This document shows positions 44,229-52,955 of a stretch of 64,000 nt of DNA, piece by piece. This DNA is from Scytonema hofmannii PCC 7110 (GTDB lineage: Bacteria > Cyanobacteriota > Cyanobacteriia > Cyanobacteriales > Nostocaceae): the NCBI RefSeq assembly GCF_000346485.2, contig NZ_KQ976354.1, positions 1,953,221-2,017,220 of the forward strand, in the 5' to 3' direction. Position 1 is the stretch's first letter, and each line of letters begins with the position of its first letter. Under the pieces are notes generated by a model. The model did no database searches. It was given only the letters and a program-made list of their open reading frames with translations, and was not told where the DNA came from. The position numbers and the translations under genes were made by a program.

Positions 44229-44752
44229 TTAAAAATGAAAAGCAATATGAGTATAGCAAAGAGTGCGCTAAAAAATTTGAATATTCTATAGCTATAGTCG
44301 AACAAGATGAAGCATGGAAGCAAAGAGATCTCGATAGCTGGCAGCTTGACATTGATGTCAAAAAGTCTCATTTAATAGCTTTACAAGAAGAAATTGCTGA
44401 ATATGAAAAGCTGATTCATTGCGAGCAAAGACAGTCAATTAAAATTCCAGTTGAAAATTTCAACAAGCTGCCAGATGTATTAATAAAAGCTCGCATAGCA
44501 GCAAAAATGAGCCAGAAAGAACTAGCTGAGATTTTAGGTTTTGAAGAACAACGAATAAAAGAGTGTGAAGATAAAGATTATCAATGCGCTAGTTTTAGCG
44601 AAATCCTCGAAGTAAGTGCAGCTTTGGGAGTAGAGTTTGACAACGCTTTTATTCTGGTGAATTTTGAGGAAATAGAAGAAGGAAAAAAAAGTGCTCAAAA
44701 GTGGCGTAAATGGCGAGAATTAAGGATGAATCTAAAATCTCAAGCTTCCTAA
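44225..44752 (+). CDS. XRE-family helix-turn-helix protein, probable antitoxin partner
   Basis: 175 residues from the ATG at 44225. Residues 1-75 are a charged coiled coil; residues about 90-140 are a Cro/C1-type HTH (ARIAAKMSQKELAEILGFEE). The 4-base overlap with the DUF6932 gene and protein type support a regulatory or antitoxin role. Confidence 0.78.
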   Translation: MIKNEKQYEYSKECAKKFEYSIAIVEQDEAWKQRDLDSWQLDIDVKKSHLIALQEEIAEYEKLIHCEQRQSIKIPVENFNKLPDVLIKARIAAKMSQKELAEILGFEEQRIKECEDKDYQCASFSEILEVSAALGVEFDNAFILVNFEEIEEGKKSAQKWRKWRELRMNLKSQAS

Positions 44753-44832
44753 CGCGCTTCTATTATGTTTGCGTGAGATAATGAGTGCTGTGTATCGCCT
44801 GAACTGAGTAGATTGGCACTCAGCATATTTTA

Positions 44833-45560
44833 TCAGTCATTTTGACATTCTCGACTCATCACCAATTTACCATCAGAAAGTCGATAAACTCCTTGAGGTT
44901 CGATGATAGGATCGCCTTTTTTCCAGAGATGTGATGTATTTTCAGTGGTGACATTGCGGACATCACCTGTGGGATAATTGGATACTGTATCCGAAAATAA
45001 AGCGCTAAGAGATCCCCTTTCTGAACTAGTTCCAGAAATAGTGACTGCATCTTTTACATTGATATAAATATTCCCCGCATCCCCCTGTCCATAAGTTGAG
45101 GTAATAAGTTCAGCCCCGTCTTGTAATGACAGTGATGCAGAATTAATGTCAATATTGCCCCCCTTACCTATACCTCCTACTGAAACCGTGCTCAAAATAC
45201 CAGCGCTACCTGCAAGAAAAATAGAATCTGATGCGCGTACTGTTACATTCCCCGCATTCCCCTGTTCGGAACTATTACCCCCATTGCCTACTGTTCCTGT
45301 TTCCACTGAACTGCGAATCCCACTGACAAAACCGTTTTTCATCCCAGCAATATCAACAGCACCACTGACTTTCACATTGACATGACCTGCATCCCCTCTT
45401 TCTGCTCGTTGAGTAGCAGATGCATCACGAGTACTGGTTGATAGTTGAGCGCCATCTCGTAGTGTTAGTGAAGCAGCATTGATGTCGATATTGCCACCCT
45501 TACCTACTCCTCCGGCTGCTACGTTGCTGAGGATGTCACCACCTGCAAGGGAAACAGCAT
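44833..45560 (-). pseudogene. Truncated haemagglutinin-type exoprotein gene
   Basis: The 3' end of a second TpsA-like gene: it shares the ending GDPIIEPQGVYRLSDGKLVM with the intact protein and has beta-helix repeats (GKGGNIDINSASLSLQDGAE). The frame is open but starts abruptly at about 45560, where it joins a copy of the hicB upstream segment, so signal peptide and TPS domain are missing. Confidence 0.88.
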
Positions 45561-45605
45561 TTTTTATCTTTTAGAGAGTTATGCCTTATCTAGCTAAATA
45601 CATAT
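45555..45605 (-). repeat. Duplicated hicB upstream segment, copy 2
   Basis: Near-identical to 43289-43338 and forms the junction with the truncated haemagglutinin gene. Confidence 0.85.
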
Positions 45606-45621
45606 ATAGAAGGAGCACGCT

Positions 45622-46257
45622 TTAATTAGCCAAATTAAAAATTTGTTGCGCGGTGAGATTAAATTGTGGGAAGGTAGGAGAGACAATCACATCATTCCCT
45701 CTAAACGTTGTTTTTACATATTCCCCATCAACCAGCTCGTGTACAAAAATAGTAGGTTGTTTGGGATGACCAATAAAATTACGCCCTCCCAAAGCAGCAT
45801 AATCTACAATCCAGTATTCAGGAATACCCATACCTTCATAATCACGGAGTTTATCGTAATAGTCGTCCTGCCAATTGGTACTAACAACTTCTACTATTAA
45901 GTTGACCGAAGTTGCATTTTGGATAATTGATTCACTTTCCCAGCGCGTCTCAGTAGCGATAGTTTCTTTATTTAAAACAATGATGTCCGGTTCGTACCCA
46001 GACTTGTCTCGGTACGGTTTTACAATCGATTCTCTGGGTATTGTCCAAATATCCCCTTTCCCCATTTCTCTAATAGCTATAAGTAATCTTTCAGCAAGAG
46101 AACCCGTCAAATTTGAATGCTTCCCTTTAGGTTTTGACATCTCGACAATGACTCCATCATGCAATTCGTACCGGAATTCTGAGTTTTCTGGATACCATTC
46201 GATAAATTCATCAAAGGTATATAACTTTGCTTCGGTTTGTGCTTGTGCTTGGTTCAT
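45622..46257 (-). CDS. Uma2 family endonuclease-like protein, copy 1
   Basis: 211 residues from the ATG at 46257. The PD-(D/E)xK-type Uma2 (DUF820) pattern is clear: YTFDEFIEWYPENSEFRYEL, GYEPDIIVLN (Asp), LIVEVVSTNW (Glu-x-x) and MGIPEYWIVDY. Uma2 proteins are very abundant in cyanobacteria; their target is unknown. Paralogue of the gene at 47976. Confidence 0.88.
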   Translation of the reverse strand: MNQAQAQTEAKLYTFDEFIEWYPENSEFRYELHDGVIVEMSKPKGKHSNLTGSLAERLLIAIREMGKGDIWTIPRESIVKPYRDKSGYEPDIIVLNKETIATETRWESESIIQNATSVNLIVEVVSTNWQDDYYDKLRDYEGMGIPEYWIVDYAALGGRNFIGHPKQPTIFVHELVDGEYVKTTFRGNDVIVSPTFPQFNLTAQQIFNLAN

Positions 46258-46356
46258 AGTTACAACCTCCACATCATATATTTGACTTTAACATCCCTAG
46301 AAAATCAACGCTCAATGCCATAAACCGCACCCCGAACCAATTAGATCTGCCAAATC

Positions 46357-46663
46357 ATTTTAAATCTAATACCCGTGAATGAAATTGCCCCTGAGAACGA
46401 GAAACCCTTATTGAGCAAGGGATACAAGCGTTCAAACGGCAATTGTTAATCCACACAACTTATTCACGAAAATACCGCGCACTGCGATCGCAAAGCGCAA
46501 GCTGTACCCAGCTTATCGCCTTTTTTGTTGGCTTTGGCGATAGGCGAACCGCCTAACGGCTTAAGCCGTATCGCCAAAGATTCGATAAAAATGCCCAAAA
46601 GCATTTCATTGAGGGTGTTCGAGAGATTTGACGAAATTCATTCACGGGTATTGATTTTAAATC
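46357..46663. mobile_element. Possible MITE with 19-base terminal inverted repeats
   Basis: TIRs 46368-46386 (AATACCCGTGAATGAAATT) and 46634-46652 are complementary except one base, and the element is flanked by direct ATTTTAAATC at 46357-46366 and 46654-46663. No coding capacity inside; it holds HIP1-linked palindromes. The flanks are themselves near-palindromic, so they might be part of longer imperfect TIRs rather than a target duplication. Confidence 0.6.
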
Positions 46664-46696
46664 CCGTTAATACTTTCCAACATACTTCAGACATAT

Positions 46697-47020
46697 TCAG
46701 GCTTCCATGGGGTCTGGTCTACCAATTCCGAGTTCTTGAAGTTTGGTTTTCACGTCTTGCCATTCAGTACCACAGTAATAGTATTTTTTATCCAAAATAT
46801 TTGCTATATAAAAGCCTTGTTTTGCACCGTTGATACATCGCAATTCTGCTGCAATTTTCTCCATAGAGGTATCGAAGACAGCAAACAAGTCTTCCATATC
46901 TAGGTCAGGGGCATTAAAAAAATTAACGAACGGCTTTCCTTCTCTAAAAGCCCATACCTTATTACGGCGCTCAATAATTTGATAATAAATTGGACGAACG
47001 ATCGTTTCAGTTTCTAACAT
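46697..47020 (-). CDS. Hypothetical protein
   Basis: 107 residues, ATG with AGGA upstream. Polar, aromatic-rich, with IYYQIIERRNKVWAFREGK and KKYYYCGTEWQDVKTKLQEL. No family recognised. It is the second gene of a likely two-gene unit with the 63-residue gene. Confidence 0.55.
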   Translation of the reverse strand: MLETETIVRPIYYQIIERRNKVWAFREGKPFVNFFNAPDLDMEDLFAVFDTSMEKIAAELRCINGAKQGFYIANILDKKYYYCGTEWQDVKTKLQELGIGRPDPMEA

Positions 47021-47049
47021 AATGATTTATCCTAAAAGTATCGCAGTTA

Positions 47050-47080
47050 GTCAGCCTCTAGGGGCAAGCTAGAGGCTGAC
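47050..47080 (-). promoter_or_regulatory. Perfect hairpin between two small genes, 12-base arms
   Basis: Arms GTCAGCCTCTAG and CTAGAGGCTGAC with a 7-base loop lie in the 72-base gap between the 63- and 107-residue genes. It may set their relative expression (processing or partial termination); no T run. Confidence 0.55.
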
Positions 47081-47092
47081 TGCTAATGTCAA

Positions 47093-47284
47093 CTAGTTAT
47101 CTTCTTGAGAGTTGTCTTGCGGTTCATCCGCAATGTCATCTAACTCGGCGTTGACATCTTCTGAATCAACAAGGTATCTCTCGCCAGTGATTTTATCTTC
47201 TTTCATCCACCGATTAAGGACAAGACGGATAAAAATCTTAACTGGGTTCCAAAAACCTTGATGACCGTTACCGTTTTTATTCAA
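47093..47284 (-). CDS. Small acidic-tailed protein with strong ribosome site
   Basis: 63 residues from a TTG at 47284. An AAGGAGGTGA ribosome site, about 7 bases upstream, decides this unusual start. The N-terminal half is basic and amphipathic (FWNPVKIFIRLVLNRWMKED) and the C-terminal half strongly acidic. No family recognised. Confidence 0.6.
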   Translation of the reverse strand: MNKNGNGHQGFWNPVKIFIRLVLNRWMKEDKITGERYLVDSEDVNAELDDIADEPQDNSQEDN

Positions 47285-47560
47285 TCAATCACCTCCTTAA
47301 TTATTATTGAGTAACTGGGGACTAAGTATCCCCAGATTTATTTTAGATTACTTTTACCTCATAAATTTAACCACTTTTAGTAGATCAAGTGACTAAATAA
47401 TTCGTGATTCGTAAGAAAAAAATTTATGAATTAGGAATTAATTAATAATGATGTATTTGAGGGTAAAGTACTAAAATAATCATAATTCCTAGTATGCACT
47501 CCTTTACGCACACTTAAAAAGTATAACTACTTAATATAAAACAGTGATCGCATTGTTAAA

Positions 47561-47610
47561 TGTTTATGCACTCATTGGGATACTACCTGTAAAACTTACA
47601 GGCGATCGCA
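47561..47610 (+). repeat. 50-base dispersed repeat, copy 2
   Basis: Matches 43621-43670 at 43 of 50 positions and also ends in GGCGATCGCA. Confidence 0.8.
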
Positions 47611-47659
47611 ACTTAGTAGTTATTTTGAAATAGGGTCAAAGTTGATGAGTTTATAGAGA

Positions 47660-47700
47660 AAAAGACCTTTGCTGAAATTGGCAAAGAACGCCATGCTGAT
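47660..47700 (+). pseudogene. Relic of a VapB-like antitoxin gene
   Basis: Bases 47668-47697 match the antitoxin gene at 35270-35560 at 29 of 30 positions (encoding FAEIGKERHA versus FAEIDKERHA); the rest of the gene is gone. Confidence 0.75.
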
Positions 47701-47975
47701 AAAGGAACGCTAATTATTATTTTATCAGTAGCGTTGACTGTGATTTTTCCTGCGATCGCCTTTGAAAGACAGTGCGATAAGCGCTCTTTCAGCTTGCGCT
47801 TCGCGATAAGCGCTCTTTCGGCTTGCGCCAAGGGCGATCGCGCCATCTTGACACTATACAGTGCTTTTGTACTAATATTGGTTAAAGCGGTTATGTATCT
47901 TATATCCTGCACTTGTAAAATAGACAAAGACTCACTTAAAAAAATATAGTAAGCAAGTAAAAAGGAACTCAAAAA

Positions 47976-48593
47976 ATGGCTTTAACTATACCCAAACAAG
48001 TAACCTTTGAAGAATTTATAGCTTGGTATCCAGAGAATTCTAATCGCCGTTATGAACTACACGATGGAGTAATAGTTGAAATGACACCACCAGTCGGTCC
48101 ACACGAAGAAATTGTAGGTTTTTTAGCTCGAAAATTAACTATTGAATTTGACAGACTAGACCTGCCCTACATTATACCCAAAACAGCCTTTATCAAACCT
48201 GAAGAAAACGAATCGGGTTACTCTCCAGATATATTACTGTTAAATCGTCCTAATTTAGTAAATGAACCTTTATGGAAAAAAGAATCGACAGTTAGTCAAG
48301 CTGCATCAATCCCGCTAGTTATTGAAGTTGTAAGTACCAACTGGCAAGATGATTATTATTTAAAACTTGGTAGATATGAATGGATGGGTATTCCAGAATA
48401 TTGGATAGTGGACTACGCTGCTCTAGGCGGAAGGAGATTTATAGGAAATCCCAAACAACCTACGATTTCTGTATATTCCTTAGTCGAGCGAGAGTATCAA
48501 GTTCTTCAATTTCGAGGTAATGACTGTATACAATCAGCAATATTTCCAGAATTGAATTTAACAGCACAACAAATTTTTGATTCTGCCAAATAA
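47976..48593 (+). CDS. Uma2 family endonuclease-like protein, copy 2
   Basis: 205 residues. Same signatures as copy 1: VTFEEFIAWYPENSNRRYEL, GYSPDILLLN, LVIEVVSTNWQDDYY and MGIPEYWIVDYAALGGRRF. The C-terminal half is much closer to copy 1 than the N-terminal half. A ribosome site AAAGGAA lies 8 bases before the ATG. Confidence 0.9.
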   Translation: MALTIPKQVTFEEFIAWYPENSNRRYELHDGVIVEMTPPVGPHEEIVGFLARKLTIEFDRLDLPYIIPKTAFIKPEENESGYSPDILLLNRPNLVNEPLWKKESTVSQAASIPLVIEVVSTNWQDDYYLKLGRYEWMGIPEYWIVDYAALGGRRFIGNPKQPTISVYSLVEREYQVLQFRGNDCIQSAIFPELNLTAQQIFDSAK

Positions 48594-48676
48594 TAGGGGA
48601 AATTATTTCATGGGCAACTTTAACTACTCCCGAACCACCGTATAACACTACATCCAAGTTCTATACCCCTTTACAA

Positions 48677-48730
48677 TTCAGTCCGCGCAGGCGGACTTTG
48701 TTTGTATAGCCGCGATTTCTAATCGCTAGG
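48677..48730 (+). repeat. Dispersed repeat, copy 2 of 2 in window
   Basis: GTCCGCGCAGGCGGACTTTG followed by TTTGTATAGCCGCGATTTCT; the inverse copy lies at 22600-22648. Confidence 0.78.
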
Positions 48731-48842
48731 GCAAAAAGGGTTTATAAAAGCGGATTTAATATTAAATTTTTTACATAAGTAAATACCATCAGCGTTCATC
48801 TGCAGTTAATAATTAATTTCTTAAACTTTTGCAACAAGCCCA

Positions 48843-51182
48843 TTAATCAGCCCTTTGTAACTGAGCCACTTTAGGGTCGATAATTTTTTGCCCTAAACTA
48901 GCAAACTTAATCGCTAATGAAACCTTACTGCTAGAACCAAAAATGTGAGTAATCTCCCCAACACCAAAAGTTTTGTGAAGAACCCGATCGCCTACTTGCC
49001 AATTTTCTGTCACACCCTTTTTCCCACGGGCTGCACTCTGCTGTAGATTAGCACCCGCACGTTGAATATAAGCCATTTGACTCTTGCGTTGAGACGCCAT
49101 AAGTTCTTCAGGCAATTCATCCAGAAATTGCGATCGCAAAGCAGGTTCCCTAGATCCATACAAACGACGTTCTCTCGCATAGGTTAAATACAACCGTTCT
49201 TGGGCGCGAGTAATTCCGACATAACACAGACGGCGTTCTTCCTCTAATGCTGCGGGATCGTTCATGGAACGGTAGTTAGGAAACAGCCCCTGTTCCAAAC
49301 CCACCAAAAACACTACAGGAAATTCCAAACCTTTGGAAGCGTGTAGAGTCAGCAAAGAAACAGCAGTTTCTCCTTCCTTCAAATTATCCAAATCGGAACT
49401 CAACGCGGTACTTGAAAGGAACGATTGTAGCGTCACCTCATCGTTTTCTTCCTGAAACTGTAGTACAGCATTGAACAATTCTTGGACGTTTTGCACCCTA
49501 TCTTCGGCTTCATCTGTCCCTTGAGACATCAAGTCTTGGATGTAACCCGAACCGTCAAGGACTCCTTGTACAACTTCTGAAACAGGAAGCTTATCTAATT
49601 GTTCTTGCCATTGACGAATCAAATCCGCAAAGCCATTAACAGCTTTGGCAGAGCGTCCAGCTAATGTATTAACTGATGTCTCATCACTCAGTATTTCCCA
49701 CAGAGTCGTGCCTAATTCTTGAGATGCTTTGATAAGTGAATCCACCGTAGCTTTACCAATACCGCGCCGGGGAGTATTGATAACTCGTAATAAACTGACA
49801 GTATCCGCAGGGTTTGAGATCGCTCGCAAGTAAGCCAAGACATCCTTAATTTCTTTGCGATCGTAAAACTTAATCCCTCCCACTACAGTGTAAGGAATAT
49901 TACCACGAACCAGCAACTCTTCAAACGGGCGTGATTGAGCGTTGGTACGGTAAAGAACAGCAAAACTACCCCAGTTCAACTCTGGATGTTGATGTTCTAA
50001 AGTCTGAATTTGATTGATAACAAATTGAGCTTCAACAAGTTCATCATCAGCTTTGTGACAATAAATTTCTTCTCCCGCACCCCGTGTAGCCCTGAGGACT
50101 TTATCAATTCTTTGGGTATTGTTCTCAATCAGGTGGTTTGCTGCTTGTAAGATATTTTCACAAGAGCGATAGTTTTCCTCTAGCTTTACCATCGTACCCG
50201 TGTCTTCATCTGGTAAGCCATCGCCAAAATCTTGCTGAAATTCCAATAAAATGGTAAAGTCTGCCATCCTAAAGGAATAAATCGACTGATCCGCATCACC
50301 AACCACAAAAGCAGAGCGGTTTGTCCAGTCCCATGCACTCTTTTTCGGTTCCCCATTTGTCACTAACAGGCGAATCAAATTATACTGAGTTCGGTTAGTA
50401 TCCTGATACTCATCCACCAAAATGTGGCGAAATTTGTTGTGCCAATAACCCAAAACTTGCTCGTTCTGCTCAAACAATTTCACGGGAACTAGGATGAGAT
50501 CGTCAAAATCAAGTGCGTTATTTTCTGCGAGCCGATTTTGATAGTGAGTGTAAACCTCTGCAATCACCCGTCCCCGATAATTAGGTTGTTCTCGTTCAAA
50601 TTCTTGAGGTGATAAACCCTGGTTTTTAGCGTTACTGATAGCGTAGCGGACAGAACGAGGTTCAAATTTCTTATCATCTAGGTTAAGTTGTTTAGTCACA
50701 ATGTCTTTGATAAGAGTTTGAACATCAGACTCGTCAAAGATAGAAAAATTCTGCGTCCAACGCCGTCCTTTTTCATCTTCATATTTTCCGATATCAAAGC
50801 GAAGAATCCGCGAGCATAAACTATGAAAAGTGCCGCACCACAAGTGTTTAACGATTTTTTTCCAAACTTTTGACTCCAGTTTCGTTTGTTCGGATTCTGG
50901 CAACAAATCAAACCGTTCGCCGTGTTCCGTCATAGCCAACTGTTCGGCAAACAGCTTCTTAATCCGTTCTTTCATCTCCCGTGCGGCTTTGTTCGTGAAG
51001 GTAACCGACAAGACATTCTCCGGATCGACACGGTGATGGGAAATAAGGTTAGCAATGCGATAAGTCAGCGCTCGTGTTTTGCCAGAACCCGCACCAGCAA
51101 CAACTAGTAAGGGACCGCAAAAATGTTCAACAGCGCGGCGTTGACTTGGATTGAGGTGACTGAGAAAGTCAGTTGTTGACAT
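48843..51182 (-). CDS. pcrA: ATP-dependent DNA helicase, UvrD/PcrA family
   Basis: 779 residues. Superfamily 1 3'-5' helicase: motif I VVAGAGSGKTRALTYRI, motif Ia TFTNKAAREMKERI, motif II VDEYQDTNRTQ, motif III VVGDADQSIYSF, motif IV RSCENILQAAN, motif V LTLHASKGLEF, motif VI YVGITRAQERLYL. It has the PcrA-type C-terminal module (WQVGDRVLHKTFGVGEI). Works in nucleotide excision repair, mismatch repair and displacement of proteins from DNA. The start codon abuts a heptamer array, leaving no ribosome site. Confidence 0.95.
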   Translation of the reverse strand: MSTTDFLSHLNPSQRRAVEHFCGPLLVVAGAGSGKTRALTYRIANLISHHRVDPENVLSVTFTNKAAREMKERIKKLFAEQLAMTEHGERFDLLPESEQTKLESKVWKKIVKHLWCGTFHSLCSRILRFDIGKYEDEKGRRWTQNFSIFDESDVQTLIKDIVTKQLNLDDKKFEPRSVRYAISNAKNQGLSPQEFEREQPNYRGRVIAEVYTHYQNRLAENNALDFDDLILVPVKLFEQNEQVLGYWHNKFRHILVDEYQDTNRTQYNLIRLLVTNGEPKKSAWDWTNRSAFVVGDADQSIYSFRMADFTILLEFQQDFGDGLPDEDTGTMVKLEENYRSCENILQAANHLIENNTQRIDKVLRATRGAGEEIYCHKADDELVEAQFVINQIQTLEHQHPELNWGSFAVLYRTNAQSRPFEELLVRGNIPYTVVGGIKFYDRKEIKDVLAYLRAISNPADTVSLLRVINTPRRGIGKATVDSLIKASQELGTTLWEILSDETSVNTLAGRSAKAVNGFADLIRQWQEQLDKLPVSEVVQGVLDGSGYIQDLMSQGTDEAEDRVQNVQELFNAVLQFQEENDEVTLQSFLSSTALSSDLDNLKEGETAVSLLTLHASKGLEFPVVFLVGLEQGLFPNYRSMNDPAALEEERRLCYVGITRAQERLYLTYARERRLYGSREPALRSQFLDELPEELMASQRKSQMAYIQRAGANLQQSAARGKKGVTENWQVGDRVLHKTFGVGEITHIFGSSSKVSLAIKFASLGQKIIDPKVAQLQRAD

Positions 51183-51185
51183 GGG

Positions 51186-51243
51186 ATTACAGTGAGCAGT
51201 GACCAGTGAGCAGTGACCAGTGACCAGTGAGCGGTGACCAGTT
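51186..51243 (+). repeat. STRR array at the pcrA start
   Basis: Tandem AGTGACC/AGTGAGC units start a few bases before the pcrA ATG and fill its untranslated leader. Confidence 0.9.
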
Positions 51244-51314
51244 AATGGTTACATTAATAAATAGTAGCTCTTACAAAGGCTGCTCAAGCCAAACAATTTT
51301 CAGCCAATTAAAAG

Positions 51315-51503
51315 TTAACGACGGCGAATCGCAGTTAAAATCCCCGAACCAATCGACAGCAGCACCAAACCCCAAATTGCTTCTTTGGGAATGTTCTTGA
51401 CAACTCCAAACGCTTGTAAGATAAGGATTGTAGCTAAAATCACCAATAAAATTCCAGTAATATACAAAAAAATGCTGACACCAAGGCTGGGTGGTCTAGT
51501 CAC
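51315..51503 (-). CDS. Small two-helix membrane protein
   Basis: 62 residues from a GTG. Two membrane helices (FLYITGILLVILATILILQA and WGLVLLSIGSGILTAI) end in RRR. Typical of small cyanobacterial membrane proteins of unknown function. Confidence 0.6.
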   Translation of the reverse strand: MTRPPSLGVSIFLYITGILLVILATILILQAFGVVKNIPKEAIWGLVLLSIGSGILTAIRRR

Positions 51504-52045
51504 AAACTTTACTCCTCACATTCAAAATATAAGTATTTGTGCATTCGCTTTTTGATGCAATCTAGATATTAACGTACCTATGTGTTTTCCTTTATAAAAA
51601 ATTGCTGCAACTCATCAAATGTATTAGGGCATGACCCGACTTAAAATATTTATAGTTGATCCGCCAAATTAAGCAACGTTATACAATGCATGGATTTTGC
51701 ATTAATAAAGCTTTGCATAGATTTAATGTCACCCAACTTATAGATAAAATTTATGCAAGTCCAGTTAAGAGGCAAAAATAAGATGCTTTCATCTCCTATC
51801 TTTTTGCAGATGCCGATGTCCAAGAAATAAATTATCCGGTGATTGTGGGACGGGCGTCCTCGCCCGTTCTATATCAGTGGCGGGTTGTGAGCACCGCACC
51901 ACAAGAGAAAGTTGGATATTTTTTTATTTGGAAGTCCCTAAACTTCTTGTGCGGAAAGCGCAAAAATCAAGGTTCTGAAACCCACGTAGGTGGGTTTTGC
52001 CTGTGTAACCGTAAATTCTATTCACCAAGGCTTTTGAGACATCCT
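51504..52045. other. Non-coding interval
   Basis: Contains a short palindrome ACGGGCG-TCCT-CGCCCGT (51850-51867) and a terminator-like stem AAACCCAC-GTAG-GTGGGTTT (51978-51997) next to the ABC permease gene end. No gene seen. Confidence 0.7.
51978..51997 (-). terminator. Hairpin downstream of the ABC-2 permease gene
   Basis: 8-base arms and 4-base loop, 49 bases after the permease stop in its direction of transcription. Confidence 0.6.
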
Positions 52046-52837
52046 CTAAGCCCCCATTCCAGAATATCGCTTTAATCCCCGCCGCCACAGCATACGGTTG
52101 AAGCCCAGGAATAGCAAAATCCAGCCTATCATTAACCAAAATCCTCGCCCAACATTTGTAGGTAGACCTATCAAAAGACTTGCAGGAAAATCAATCATAT
52201 AGGGAAATGGGGTACAAAGAACGATCGCCCGTACAGGTTCGGGAAAAACCTCTAAAGGTGCAATCATCCCAGACAAAAACAAGTAAAACAAAAACCATAA
52301 ATTTTCTATAGCACTAGCTCGTTCCGTCCAAAAAGCGAACATTGCAAAGGTGTATTGGGTAAGAAAGCGCAAAGCAAACGCTAGTATTATTGATATTACA
52401 AAGAGCAAAAAGTTCGTTAAACTTGGCATCCAAAAAGCTTGAGGATAGATAAGAAAAAAGACTATCAACAGCAACATGGTAAAAGGTAACCGAGCCGATC
52501 TTTCAGAAACATGAGAAGCAATATGATGCCAAACTGGATCGATTGGTTGTAGTAATCGAGGTGAAAGTTTGCCTTCTACTATCTCCCTTTCAAATTCCCA
52601 AATAACCCATACAACTGTGATTTGTCTCACTAAGAAAACTGCAATAAAGTAACGAGCAAAATCCACAGGTGTTAAACTAAACTGTCCTCCTTGCGCTGCT
52701 TGTATCCAAACTCCCATCAGAATAATTGGCAAAGAGTTTGCCAGTACCCATAGCAGGAGTTCTGAGCGATATTCCAGCATATAGGCATAGTACACAGAAA
52801 GGAACGTTAGGCTTTGCCTTAAAATTCGTTTTAGCAT
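52046..52837 (-). CDS. ABC-2 type permease
   Basis: 263 residues with six hydrophobic segments. LLQPIDPVWHHIASHVSER and LFYLFLSGMIAPLEVFPEPV, then PFPYMIDFPASLLIG fit the ABC-2 (DUF990-like) permeases. Partner of the ATPase encoded upstream (52944). Such systems usually have two permeases; only one is seen here, so it may be a homodimer. Substrate unknown. Confidence 0.85.
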   Translation of the reverse strand: MLKRILRQSLTFLSVYYAYMLEYRSELLLWVLANSLPIILMGVWIQAAQGGQFSLTPVDFARYFIAVFLVRQITVVWVIWEFEREIVEGKLSPRLLQPIDPVWHHIASHVSERSARLPFTMLLLIVFFLIYPQAFWMPSLTNFLLFVISIILAFALRFLTQYTFAMFAFWTERASAIENLWFLFYLFLSGMIAPLEVFPEPVRAIVLCTPFPYMIDFPASLLIGLPTNVGRGFWLMIGWILLFLGFNRMLWRRGLKRYSGMGA

Positions 52838-52845
52838 ATGTTTGA

Positions 52846-52955
52846 TTAGTTGTTAGTTGTTAGTTGTTAATTGTTGGTTGTTAGTTGTTGGTTGTTAGTT
52901 GTTAGTTGTTCACCACTATCTACTAACCACTATCTACTAACCACTATCTACTAAC
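52846..52955. repeat. Large two-arm STRR array
   Basis: TTGTTAG heptamers (52846-52910) followed by ACCACTATCTACTAACC units (52911-52955). Lies between the ABC ATPase and its permease and supplies the ATPase stop codon. Confidence 0.9.

Larger units (their letters stand above)
47285..47975. other. Non-coding interval with relics
   Basis: Holds a 50-base dispersed repeat (47561-47610), a vapB-like antitoxin relic (47660-47700) and HIP1-linked palindromes (47776-47846). Nothing else seen. Confidence 0.7.
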
